From: Bolinopsis microptera
Taxonomy: Eukaryota > Ctenophora > Tentaculata > Lobata > Bolinopsidae
NCBI RefSeq assembly: GCF_026151205.1
Contig: NC_087072.1
Location: 6,622,084-6,682,083, forward strand
Length of the DNA stretch: 60,000 nucleotides
Direction: 5' to 3'
Each line of letters starts with the position of its first letter. Position 1 is the stretch's first letter. This document shows, piece by piece, positions 11,103 to 21,733 of the stretch. Made by a program: the position numbers and the translations under genes. The notes under the pieces were generated by a model that ran no database searches, was not told the origin of the DNA, and saw only the letters and a program-made list of their open reading frames with translations.

Positions 11103-13998
11103 GTATGATTATTAAATATTAATCCGACTTTGAGTTTGAGGCAATTAATAAATAGGCACATAGCTAAGTGATGAGGTCATTCAAACAGGTCTTTTAAATC
11201 TGTTGATCCTAATTTATCCGTGAACGATGATTGGTTGCTTCTGCAAGCTCACACACATTGGCTTAGCGTAGTTGATGGATGATGGGAAACGCCGTGTTTA
11301 TATTCACTCTTATCTATCTATCGATATCAAACTTAAAGAAGTCTACCGTAGATTCGGTCAGCCATTAACACACACCTATGGAAGGTGTATTGAACTTAAC
11401 ATGTTTTCGAGTGTGACTAAGTGTGAGCAGTTGCCAAGGTTTAAGAGAAAGACTAATGAGCTGTCTTCAAGAAGAGATCAATGCTTGGTACTTTAGAGCT
11501 CACTGATTAAATACTGTATTCCTACTGAATGGATTGTTTAATGAGCTGAGAAACCTCGTGATAATCCCACCCTCCTGGCGCTCTCCGGTCAGATGGGTGT
11601 GGTTAGTGCAGTGTCATAGTGAAAACATCTTACCTTAATCCCACTAATGCTTTGACAAGAGATATTAAGTATAACTTAATCATAAATTAGTTCAATATAA
11701 TGTTACAATCTGCATCATGACTTGCATGCCGCTCATAAGCAGACAGCTATATGCAGTTGCAACTTGCAAGATTGGATTAAATTAGCTTTTTCCTCACAAT
11801 TTCGATGTTAAATGTAGTTGATTAGATGATAAGTTAATGGATGGTGTTTTATATTTGTCGACAAGTTTGACTGTTTAAGCTTGAATTTTTTGGCGTAAAA
11901 TTTTAATCTAAACATTCAATGCTTCTCTTGTACTTTTTGTAATAATGTAATACTTTTTGTAATGATATGGTTGAACAATTGATAGAGGCGATTAAATAAC
12001 CTTATTCGAAAGCCGTTCAAAATCAGAATTATACATCCTTCACCACGTGAACTTTTTTCTTCGTAGCCATAATACTAATAATGGTCATGGTCATGAATCG
12101 TCCTGTATCCACTGAATTCTATAGCGTATGCCGTCCATAAACTTAAAATCATTCCACTTAAACATCTTAACTGCTTGTCTGTAATGTCTGATATGACAAG
12201 AGATCAGAGGAGGGTTTGTGAGAGTTACATTCAGGTAATCAGCGTTTAATAAGAGTAGAACCATTAGTTAGGTAATGTGAAGTAGCACTGAAGTTCAATG
12301 TAGAGAGCAAGATACTCCCAGATCTTTAAGAGGTTTAGAAGAATGTTGACTCATGTACAAATATGATATGGGAACGTAGTTCTATCGTCTTAATAGAACT
12401 GTGACCTTTATTATTTAAATAGTTAAAATTAAATGGTATTACATCATTGATCGACAAGGATCCATCTTATTTAACATTTTATTTACAAATTCATTGATGA
12501 AATACAAATGACAATAATGGTGGTGACAAATTTGGGGAAATTATTTGCTTAGAATTATTTAAGTAACGTGAACAGTGCAGAAATGTCATTTTTTAGAGAG
12601 GCTTGTTATTGATGAAATGAGTTTTTGGAGACATTTTTTTTAATTGTTAACTTTGTGATCTTCTTGGGCCGGGACACAAAAATTGTGATGATTAGCCAAT
12701 CGTTCAAGTAAAAGTAAAAATTGTGTCTCATCAGCATTAAGCACTAGTAATCCGATCAAATAATTATTTTGCAGTAAATTTATCAGAAAGAAGTTTTTCC
12801 AAGATACACTCTAGTTTAAACCGGGACCTTCACAACCAAATGTATACCAACATTTACAATTGCTTAATAATTGTTAAGTAATCACCAATTTCATGATTAC
12901 CATAATTTTTGGGTACGACTTATACTTATAGTTCCAGATGAAAATTAAAATATATGCCAAGCACAAATCTTAATGTTTGGTGCTAGGAACTGCTCTGCGG
13001 GTGTTCTTCTGTTGTCGCTAAATGTTATATTTGATATTTTGTATTGTAATTTGAGTTCGTGACATTTGCTTATTCCGCACGTGACTTTACATTGCCAACT
13101 ACAATTTATCTTTGTGAATCGGGTCAGATTTAACTCTAGACTGGTGACCAGTGAGGTTCAAAAGCGCCGGAAAATTCCGAGACTCATCATTAGCGTCATT
13201 AGCTTTGCTATCTGTAATCACGAGGTTCATTTTCAACTCATGGCCATCCCATTTCCTACTTGGGTACTGACCGTACCAATGTCATTACTGGCATTTGTTT
13301 TTAATTACAATTTCAATGATTTCCATCAATGTCCCCGCAATTTTTGATGAATTCTTAAGAAATTATAAACGACGGATGTGATTTAACCAGCTGATCACTG
13401 GAGATCGTAGAATTATAACCTTATCATGGTATAAAAACCAGTAAATTCCGTGGTTATAATTACAGTCGATTCGAATTTCCTTACGTCGAAAATTCGACAT
13501 AGATTGATATGGTCTAATTATTAAACCGGATGGACCGGTAATGGACCATTAGTAAAGAGCTGACGAGTGATGGGTGGGCGGCACCAACGAGCATCCTCCT
13601 AAACGAAGTACCAGCGAGGCTTACTAGGCCGGAGACTTGTCACGACACATAACATCACCACACCATGATTATATTTATAGTAGCAGTTGTAGCCTCCCTA
13701 CAGTAGTGATGCTGCTACCGCGGGGTGCTTCCAGCGTGGCCTTTGTTTGCACCGTACCCGGCAATAATCACATTGTTAATCTTTACCTAGGCACTCCTCT
13801 CATCACAATTTGACTTAAATGCTCCCTCTCATTGGACAATCGCTTTCCTAGAATATCAATCTTCCTGTGTGAGCTGCTATTTTGCTTGCCTCCTTTTCTA
13901 TGAATTGGCGTCAGCTTGTGCCGCAGTCCACTACCTTCAGCGCTAATCGTAACAATAGTTTCTGACGATCAGTTGATTAGTAAACGACTAACTTCCAG
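11103..13998. other. intron/intergenic between VN5 and VN6
   Basis: No supported gene. The frame at 11275-11496 has no usable phase-0 donor. A 17-codon frame at 12184-12234 ends phase 0 at CAG|GTAATC but has a weak donor and no flanking support. Confidence 0.35.
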
Positions 13999-14246
13999 CA
14001 GGAGGGATGCCGCGAGGTTTTGGCGGTGGCTTTAAAGGGGGGTTTAAGACCCCCCAAAGTACAGGAGGTGGAAGAGGGAATAAGGCTATGGGTATCAAGG
14101 AGAGGGGCCCCAGGAAGAAACCAGCAGGTAAAAGAAAAGTTGACAAGGATGATGAAGAAATGGAGCTTAAGTCTCCGGAGGATATGTTTGGTGGTGGGGA
14201 TGATGGTGGGGAAGATGGAGGCTTCGGTGGTTTAGGATCTGGAGGC
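13999..14246 (+). CDS. candidate alternative N-terminal exon VN6 (innexin array)
   Basis: An acceptor (CGACTAACTTCCAG) ends at 13998, only 8 nt before ATG 14007. The exon gives 80 codons (MPRGFGGGFKGGFKTPQ) and ends GGC|GTAAGT in phase 0. It is Gly/Phe/Lys-rich at the start, then has a basic nuclear-localisation-like patch (GKRKVDKDDEEMEL), then acidic Asp/Gly to a Gly end. The 8-nt leader means the exon could not be read in frame if joined to any upstream variable exon, since those all end in phase 0. It must therefore be a first coding exon. Its 5' end would be formed by trans-splicing or by an untranslated leader exon. Confidence 0.6.
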
Positions 14247-16394
14247 GTAAGTACCATTCTATCTTTTAAAAAGACACTTTATCTTGGATTCAACTTTTAA
14301 TTACATTTACCCTTAATAATTGCTCCATAGGCTATAAATTTACAGTTCTCTGCTGGACCACGCGGAAAAAGCACGCGCTCACGTGCCCAGCAATTGTTCG
14401 ATTATCTGACATTGAAATCCAAGATGTAAGACCACGTGCCGGGTAGCGTCGCTCAACCTCGCCGCTTTGGACAAAACTGTACTTGCAATTACTGATTAAG
14501 CCAGCACAAGTTCCCCTGGGTGGCTTTTGTAGTCCAGACAAAGTTCATTAAAGCTTAATAGCTTATTTTATAGCAAATCATTAATATGTAAAATCACGTC
14601 TAATCCCCTTTCAATTTTCATAATCCGTGCATTAGCCAGATTACTCCGCCCACTGCCACGACATTTTTGATTGTTAGAGTTAGTTAAATCCTGAGTTTCG
14701 TATGTCGGAATTAGCTTCATTTAGTTAACAAACTCTTGGGTTCATAGCTTGTGTTTCCCATCCTAAATGGTCACATCAAACTTCAAAGTTTTAGAAAAGT
14801 AGAAAGTCACCAATGATGGCGAGTTCACGGAATCTCAGTTGTTTTGATTAGCCAGTACTACAGGGTTTGTGAGCGGCGGGGATAGATTGAAATGGTGCAG
14901 AGGAGCAAGATAAGATCGGAAGTTAGTCATGATAACCCACTGTAAACCGGGCTGGCGTAATTGTTTCCGACGTCGCCCGCTCTGATCTAACCGCCCTCAT
15001 ATTCGAGTTTGTTTCTAAAAAGTTTCCTTCTTTCAGTTTATCAGGGAGTATCGCTGTAAGTTTAAAGTGGAGTTCTCTAGAGAAGTCTCTGAAAAGCCGT
15101 TATGTACAATGCTTTATAGAATTATGCAAAACAGTACTTGACATGCAATCGATTGTGAACCAAAAATACATGGCCTCCCGGGCCATGCTCACTGTACAAC
15201 GGGTGTGTGCCATTTATTACTAGAGAATGACGGTTCTTCTCATTTTATCACACACATTTATCGCCTAAATTGTAGAACATTGATCATGGTGTTCTAAATG
15301 TTAAATAGTCTCATCCCTCGTTGTCATATGCAATTATGGAACATGCCGGTTGCAGGAGGGACTGTTGAGGATTACACATTGCATTGTTAGGGAAATCATT
15401 AGTCCTGCACTGATCACTTCCAAGCAATGTTATATTGATTACTGTAAATTTCTTAGCTTTTGCCGCCGATTAAACCAATTAATTCATAATTTTACGTTCC
15501 AGTCAAAGCCCGCCTGCATTTACATATCCGCCAACCAGTCGGGTGACTTCTTTTACGGGCATGTCGTGTGCCATCTACGAAGATGTTCCTTTTAACTGTC
15601 GAGTTTTGTTTCCGTTTATTTCCGAAATTTCTGTTTGACCTCCTGTTTGGTGATTTTGACTTTTTATAGAAGATTGCCCAGATCTTCCATACAAAGCTGA
15701 AGCTGGCTCCAACCTATGACAGAAGAGGTAAGTGATTCAGTAAATATTGGGTTATTATTATAGTTATACCAACCGTTGCTGATCTTGCTCCCGATACCGG
15801 TGTAGCCAATTATAAGCCAGGTTTTTTTTTGAAGCACTTAGCATAGCATAATTATGCCGATTACCAATATTAATATCCTTATGAAGAATACGGTACTAGA
15901 CGATAAGTTGGTCGGTAGCCTTTAATCGGTCATATTCGATATCTATGATAATCATGATCTAGAGTGCCGACATAATTCGGTAGCTTTTGAAGAATTCGCG
16001 GACGTTTAATCCCTCGTTACTTTAACTTATTTCGTATGTGAATTTCAGCTGTATTTTCTAGCTTACAGGAAACCATTTTATAATAAATTATCGTTCATTA
16101 AAAGATTAAAGCATTAAGAACATTGTGGTTTTGCAAGACAACATCATAGCAAAGCCATTACACAAAGCATGGAGACCTCAGCTTTCCATTAGAGGGTTAA
16201 TACTTTTAATATATTGGTCGAGTTTCAGTTATTACAAACTATTTGAGTGGTCCAATGGGATCCACTACTTTGGAATTCATATCCAGGTATCCTGGAAATT
16301 AAGTGAATACTGTATATCATCTCTCTTCAGACGCATGAGCGGCTTATCTTTGTAAATGTAACCAGCTGAGCGTCTATCTTGTCATGTTTTGTAA
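14247..16394. other. intron/intergenic with two orphan exon-like segments
   Basis: A 19-nt segment at 15037-15055 and a 58-nt segment at 15670-15727 each have a good acceptor and a GTAAGT donor. In one frame they join into SGSIAKIAQIFHTKLKLAPT and then YDRRG. The frame does not match any neighbour: joining to 16537 gives an immediate stop. They may belong to a small separate transcript. Nothing else was seen. Confidence 0.3.
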
Positions 16395-16593
16395 ATGGAC
16401 GTAAGTTTCTTACAGCACATATTATTATTATTTTTAATACGAATTATTAATTATTATTTTTAATCGACTTGAATATGATATCATTTGTATCTCGATCGAG
16501 CTCAAATCTGCAGCTATTCTGATCTCGATTCCTCAGGATGACGAGGATGGACCATCTTTGAAGAAGAATAAAAAATTCGGACGAAATTTCAAG
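16395..16593 (+). CDS. candidate alternative N-terminal unit VN7, split over two exons
   Basis: The first coding exon holds only ATG GAC (16395-16400) and meets a perfect donor GTAAGT. After a 136-nt intron, an acceptor (ATCTCGATTCCTCAG) opens a 57-nt exon, 16537-16593, reading DDEDGPSLKKNKKFGRNFK and ending AAG|GTCAGT. All junctions are phase 0. The joined peptide is MD plus those 19 residues: an acidic start and a Lys/Arg-rich end, the same charge pattern as VN15. Neither piece would be called alone; the agreement of phase and composition is the evidence. Confidence 0.5.
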
Positions 16594-17135
16594 GTCAGTG
16601 ACACACTACACAGGCTAAGCTCGTACTACACTGTGTTTCTTAACATCTCAGTAAAGCTATTTCGCTGGACCAAAATTGCTACATAATTGGCAGGTTCTCT
16701 CACCCAATTCCATGCGAAGAGCTGAGTAATAACGAAATCAATAGACTGTATTGTAGACTGATTATCTAAACTATGTTTAAAGACATTCTGTCCGAAGACA
16801 GTATTTGAGTGGAATTAGTCGTACGACAAAGATATGTCAGTAAACAATTCCTAATCTATTCTCCCAAGCATAATAATGTAATAATCATTCCTCAGCGAAT
16901 TTTGTTTTGGCATGATTTGAATTGTCGAATCAATTTAACCAACTCCATTGTTGTCTTAATACAGTAGACGCTTTGTAAATTCTCAGAGAATTTAGATGGC
17001 CGTTGTTTGGTGAATGGCGGGTATTGTTTGGCCGTCGCGTGACTAGAGCTACTTTGTTCTCCTACGGCCTACTTTAATCAAATTATTTACTTCAAACACA
17101 ACTTGAAAATAGTGGTTTATGATTTTCGTTCGCAG

Positions 17136-17390
17136 TTGCCCTATCATATTCTATTAATTCCTCCGAGCATATTTCGTTTGTTTCAACACGTACTCACCAT
17201 GATGCGAATGCTGATGGGAGCTGGTGGGGGAGCGAGGGGTGGAAGGGCTGGTTCAGGTGTGAAAGCGCCCAAGCCTGTTCAAAGACGTAGTTGTAACAGC
17301 AACGGCAAGAGACAGCAAAAAAAGGAAGATCTGAAAAAGACACTTCTTGATGAGGACGATGACGATGTAATGGATATGGATATGGAAGAT
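17136..17390 (+). CDS. candidate alternative N-terminal exon VN8 (innexin array)
   Basis: The strong acceptor GATTTTCGTTCGCAG ends at 17135. The chosen start is ATG 17199 (MMRMLMGAGGGARGGRAG), 64 codons to GAT|GTAGGT in phase 0. The region from the acceptor to the ATG is open, so a longer product from an upstream start is possible. The peptide goes from Met/Gly-rich, through a basic centre (KAPKPVQRRSC and GKRQQKKEDLKK), to a very acidic end (LDEDDDDVMDMDMED). No domain is recognised. The order Gly-basic-acidic matches VN6. It is inferred to be spliced to the innexin core 12 kb downstream. Confidence 0.6.
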
Positions 17391-18362
17391 GTAGGTTGTT
17401 GAAGATTCACTTTACTGTGACTATTATAATTCAAGTACCCTTGTTTGCATCCTTGCACGCCATAATAAACGCGCAATGAACGATGCACCCTCTCAAAATT
17501 TCGTAATTTCACCTATATTTGCACGTCGGCATGCTTTTGTCAAGGACACTCCATGGTGTTAGTCAGTATCTCAGACTAATAGTTACATGTTCGTAAGTTT
17601 CATATTTTCTCTATTGTTCGCTGTCCTCTCCCAGTGTTACTATTCCCGTTTTACGTCCTTAGTGAATGCTAATGGTTTTGTTACTATTTCCAGTTGAACT
17701 AGTACCATTTTTTCGTCTGAAGGTGTTGTTACGTCTCAGTTGAACCTCTGAGCTTAACTAGCTACAATCTACAGGGTGAGTTGAAAATAGTGTGTAGAAA
17801 GTAAATGGCTCTAATTTTTTGTACATGGGGTGATGGAAGTTAATAACTTTCAGAACACCCGTACCCAGTTGTTATATGCTGTCTAAGTGCTCCATCTCCG
17901 AAGTAATTATCAAAACCCCGAGTAAAACCAGGCAGGACGACATGCCACTTGATGACTAGCATTAAACCAGCGATGGCCTGGCTTGTGCTGCCTGGATAAT
18001 ATATTACCTAAATTACCATGCTAAATTAAAGCTCCCTGTATTGAAATTGGTAACAAACACCTGCCCTAACAAATTCCTGTTACATATTCAAAGTTGCGGC
18101 CGTACCAAAGAGAGAGTTATCCCTAGTTAGTCTAGTAACCTGCATAATTGTACTCACACTGAACCATCTGGATTACCAAGTGTAACTTATATGGTTATTC
18201 ATGAACCTGTCCCGACGCTCAATGTTCATGAGTGATACCCCTCATTCGGCTAACAAGGTAATCAGAATTTAAGGAAAGTCAGACTACGTACCACCTTGAG
18301 TTTAAACGCTTTTCACTCTCTTTGAATTCCCTCTAGAGTCCTAAACGGAAATGGCGTGTACT
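17391..18362. other. intron/intergenic between VN8 and VN9
   Basis: No supported gene. A 10-codon frame at 18228-18257 (MSDTPHSANK) ends phase 0 at GTAATC. It could be a further mini-exon but is too short to call. Confidence 0.3.
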
Positions 18363-18366
18363 TTCC

Positions 18367-18375
18367 CTATATAAG
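18367..18375 (+). promoter_or_regulatory. TATA box upstream of VN9
   Basis: CTATATAAG lies about 50 nt before the VN9 ATG (18423), a normal distance for a TATA-driven start with a leader of roughly 25 nt. No acceptor lies between it and the ATG. It suggests that at least this variable exon has its own promoter, as expected of an alternative-first-exon array. Inferred from sequence only. Confidence 0.45.
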
Positions 18376-18422
18376 GGTACTGTCTGAATCCGGGATATAT
18401 TTTGTTTTGTGGCGGCCCCTTT

Positions 18423-18614
18423 ATGTGGAATGTGGTGAGAGCAACCCAGAAGTTCAAGCAAGGTCCAAAAAAGGGAGCAGCGAAAAGTTCCGTTCGCCGA
18501 AAGTCAACAGTTAAAAAACCTGATGACGATGATTCTGCGGATGAAGCCGGGAAAACGATTCAAGAAATAAACAAAAAACGAAAAGAATCTCAAGCTGAGG
18601 CAGACGATAATGAT
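18423..18614 (+). CDS. candidate alternative N-terminal exon VN9 (innexin array)
   Basis: ATG 18423 runs 64 codons and ends GAT|GTAAGT in phase 0. The start reads MWNVVRATQKFKQGPKKG. A basic Ser-containing patch VRRKSTVKK (PKA-type R-R-x-S) follows, then DDDDSADEAG, a helix EINKKRKESQAEAD, and ends DND. It is predicted disordered or helical, charged and soluble. A TATA box stands about 50 nt upstream, so I do not need an acceptor to explain the start. No family is recognised. The role as an innexin N-terminal extension is inferred. Confidence 0.6.
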
Positions 18615-19043
18615 GTAAGTCTGTCTATGCTATTGCTTCCAATTTTTGATCTTGACACGTAGTGCCACAGTAATTCTTATAATAGATCCGCCGGACGTTT
18701 ATAAATCCGATCTTATGATTATTACAAAACAACATTCATTCGCTCGTTCATAGTTTTTTGTTATGACTTGGAATCGAACAAGAAATTTGTTTGTAGCTAA
18801 CTAAGTTTTCATCGTTTACCGGTCTCCAATAATCTTCTGTTGTCATGGCTTTTGGTTTTACTGCTACCAGACTCAGCAGCTCGCCATAAAAGCACAGCTT
18901 TGACCGCAGAATTTGGTAAGCCCGCTTCCACTTCATTTTAGCAATTTAACTTGCAGTTTAGTTAACCGACACTGATGACTAGTGTAAAGCGTACTGAGTA
19001 GTCTGTATTGAACTCCGTAAGCTTGCTATTTACTACATTTTAG

Positions 19044-19423
19044 TTGAAATTAGTAACGTTACATTCGGACCAACCTTGATTTATCCTTTAACGTTTGCTA
19101 TGTTTCTGCGTGCTGTACTTGGAGGAGGGGGAGGAGGTCGGCCGTCTCCAAGATCTGGAGTTTCTCCACGACCTAGCAACTCGGCTTCTCGAGTCATGAA
19201 GCGTACGGGAAACTCCGCAAGTCGAGCAATGAATATTACCAAAACCACACCCCAATCTACAGTGAAGCTAGGAGCCCAGTCTACACGCTCTTGTGCGCAT
19301 AACGATAGAACTAGAAGTAAAGATGACGATTCTCGAACTGCTAAAAAAGCTTCCGACTCCAAGAATAACCCTCGCTCAACACGGATTGATTTAGAAGATC
19401 TCGGCGATGTAGATGAGTCACCT
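19044..19423 (+). CDS. candidate alternative N-terminal exon VN10 (innexin array)
   Basis: Coding runs from ATG 19100, 108 codons, to CCT|GTAAGT in phase 0. A possible acceptor (ACTACATTTTAG) ends at 19043. The peptide begins MFLRAVLGGGGGGRPSPRSG, is Ser/Arg/Thr/Lys-rich through the middle, and ends in an acidic helix-like segment (RIDLEDLGDVDESP). Two short near-repeats occur (NSASRVMKRTG and NSASRAMNITK), a sign of internal duplication. It has no domain match I recognise. It probably joins the innexin core. Confidence 0.6.
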
Positions 19424-20189
19424 GTAAGTTTTAGATACCTAATACTGTTTATTTATCTATTCGGGCTGACACCCACGAAGCACCCACGTAATCTCCGACC
19501 AAATGATAACAATATTGTACCACAATCGTTCAGATAAAAGTTCTGTTTTTCTTACAAGTATAATTTCCGTTATACAGTATCTGTTGGTGGTCCAGTGGGT
19601 TGGGATGACTCACTACAGCTAAATACTAATACCCGTTGAGTGGTTAAGGTGAACCCTGGATTCACTAATTACAGATTATAGCTCAGTAACTGGACAATGA
19701 CATAATATCCATTATTGAGGAATTGCTGTGTGATGCCTGGTTATAATCGTAAGTGTAAAGATCATACGTATAACACAATAAGTATAATTATACGTTATAT
19801 ATAGTATAATTATACGCTAATTATAGTATAACGTACTGATTGACAACAATACTGGAGGAGTTATACTATTATAAGCGTCAAATAAAATACCAATTACTGT
19901 CACGTTATGTAGTTTACCAGTAAACAAAAGGGATGCCGCTTGCTGTCTATCAATGCATTAATTAACCATTAGGTCCATATAAAGATCAAAGTGTAGGGTG
20001 AATGTTCTGGTTCATTATTATATTTAATTATAATAATGCTGTTCATTGTCAAATATCAGGCACCAAGTTAGTATTTTATGCCAACCAGTTTACTACTTGA
20101 CACCAAGTTACGTACCTACTAGTACTACCTATTCACTGCATAGTTTATCTGCTTTGTTATTTGAACGGTGCACTCTAATCGGTAACACG

Positions 20190-20453
20190 ATGCTCCAAAC
20201 CATGCTGAAAGCAACCCTGCAAATGAGCACAGCGGCACCTGTTGGTACAAACAGGCTTGGCATGAGAGGCTCTATCTCCGGTGTCTTTGATCCATTCAAC
20301 TCAAATATGAGGAGGAACACCAATGCCACCCGGAATAATAGAGGTTCTGTCGTGAACCAGCTCCTTGGTCGTCCAGTGAGTCGGAGCCGGTCGACAAGAC
20401 GAACTGTAGACGGAGATTTTGGGGATTTGGAGGGCGGTAAAAGGCACGGAAAG
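20190..20453 (+). CDS. candidate alternative N-terminal exon VN11 (innexin array)
   Basis: ATG 20190 (MLQTMLKATLQMSTAAPVG) gives 88 codons, ending AAG|GTTTGT in phase 0. A possible acceptor (GTCAAATATCAG) ends near 20059, leaving a leader with other-frame ATGs. The start is a Met/Leu amphipathic helix. An Asn/Arg-rich region, an SRSRSTRRT motif, an acidic GDFGDLEGG and a basic end KRHGK follow. There is no recognised family. The spacing to VN10 and VN12 is short, and the three form the densest part of the array. Confidence 0.55.
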
Positions 20454-20908
20454 GTTTGTTTTGTAGAATTTATTTTAATTATTCAATGCATGGAAAATTG
20501 TACATGCGAGTAGCCAGGACAGTTAGATTTACTGGATCTTAATCATTCTTGAATTCAAATCTAATATCGTGATCAATGCGGTGGAGTGAGAATTGAAACT
20601 TATCCTAAAAAATTTGAATCGGTTCCAGCGATAAAATCTGGCAGACTATTCGAATAGAAAAGGAAATGCTATTTGAAGTTTGAACATTTTGATTGAGTAA
20701 AACCGATCGATCATAGATCAGAGAGCTGTAACGACGTCAACCGTTAAACTAAACAGTGGTGCTGTTGAATGAGGTGAAAGCTTAATGAAATGAAGAATTT
20801 CCTGCCAAATTTGTTGATGTAAATGCATAATCTCGTCCAAATAGTCTACTCAAATCATTCATAAATTCTGAATTCCGGTTAGTTTTTGTTTGGCCTCATC
20901 AAACCACC

Positions 20909-21733
20909 ATGAGCTTGAGACGTAGAAATGTCACTCGTACTATCTCTGTTGTTGAGGAGGAAGATGAGGAATCCTCCTCACCCACAGAGCATGTTAACTC
21001 ACCTCGTCCCTCACCTCGTCCCTCCTCCTCCACTCTGCAGGACAGAAACTGTAGCCTTTCAGTCGCTCTACAGCGCTTTTCTGAGTATCTTGTTCACAAG
21101 ATCGAGACAAGGGATCACTCTGACAATGATGATGATGAGAATCAAGAGCAAGCTGTCAGAAAAACTGCTGGTCAACTGTCTAAAACTGTGAACAAGAAAA
21201 TGAACAAGAAAAAGAAGCGGGAGCGAAATAAAAGTGGTAAAGAAATGCCCAGATCTAGTCCAGTCACTCGGTACAGTATTATTGGTTCATCTATCAAGTT
21301 CGAAGCACCTTCAAGTTCTCAGTTCGTTCCGCATGGTGGTCTAATAGAAGCTTTGACTTCAGCTCAAGACGACTCACCAGACTTTGGTGACAGTAGTAGC
21401 GATGGGGGTGAGAAGAAGAAAACTGGAAAGCAAAGCACCGTAAATAGAAACACTAGCTCTGGAACTGGAAAAACATCAAACAGTAAAGATGGTCTTTCGA
21501 ACATGAAGAAGCCAAACTTGAACCGAACTGGAACTCAACAGAATTTGAGGAGGAGAAGTACTATGACGAAGAGTACTGCCCAAGCGACCAGTGACCGACA
21601 GAAAGGTGGGCCGATCCAGAGAAGACCATCACTGATGACCAAGTCTGCTGCACCAGCAAATGAGTCTAAGACTGCTGCACCCAAGACAGCACCTAAAGCT
21701 AAGTCCAGCACTGGAGGAGCTAAAATGGGAGGG
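20909..21733 (+). CDS. candidate alternative N-terminal exon VN12, longest of the array
   Basis: ATG 20909 runs 275 codons to GGG|GTAAGA in phase 0. The start (MSLRRRNVTRTISVVEEEDE) gives a basic then acidic run. Next come a Ser/Pro-rich part, a short ordered segment (VALQRFSEYLVHKIETRD), a Lys-rich run (KKKKRERNKSGK), a Ser-rich acidic stretch (SPDFGDSSSDGGEKKK) and a long Lys/Ser/Thr/Ala tail. R-R-x-S sites are RRRST and RRPSL. The tail resembles linker-histone-like low complexity but no globular domain is visible. No strong acceptor lies directly upstream, so a local promoter is likely. If fused to the innexin it would add two thirds of the channel's own length to the cytosolic N terminus. 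Confidence 0.65.

Noticed and set aside
12184-12234. 17-codon frame ending phase 0 at CAG|GTAATC
   Set aside because: Weak donor, no acceptor, ordinary composition.
18228-18257. Mini-exon MSDTPHSANK ending phase 0 at GTAATC
   Set aside because: Ten codons and a weak donor; chance cannot be excluded.
1041-21733. Variable exons as histone-like or nuclear proteins
   Set aside because: Lys/Arg-rich composition alone suggests this, but no globular domain exists and each lacks a stop codon before the donor.
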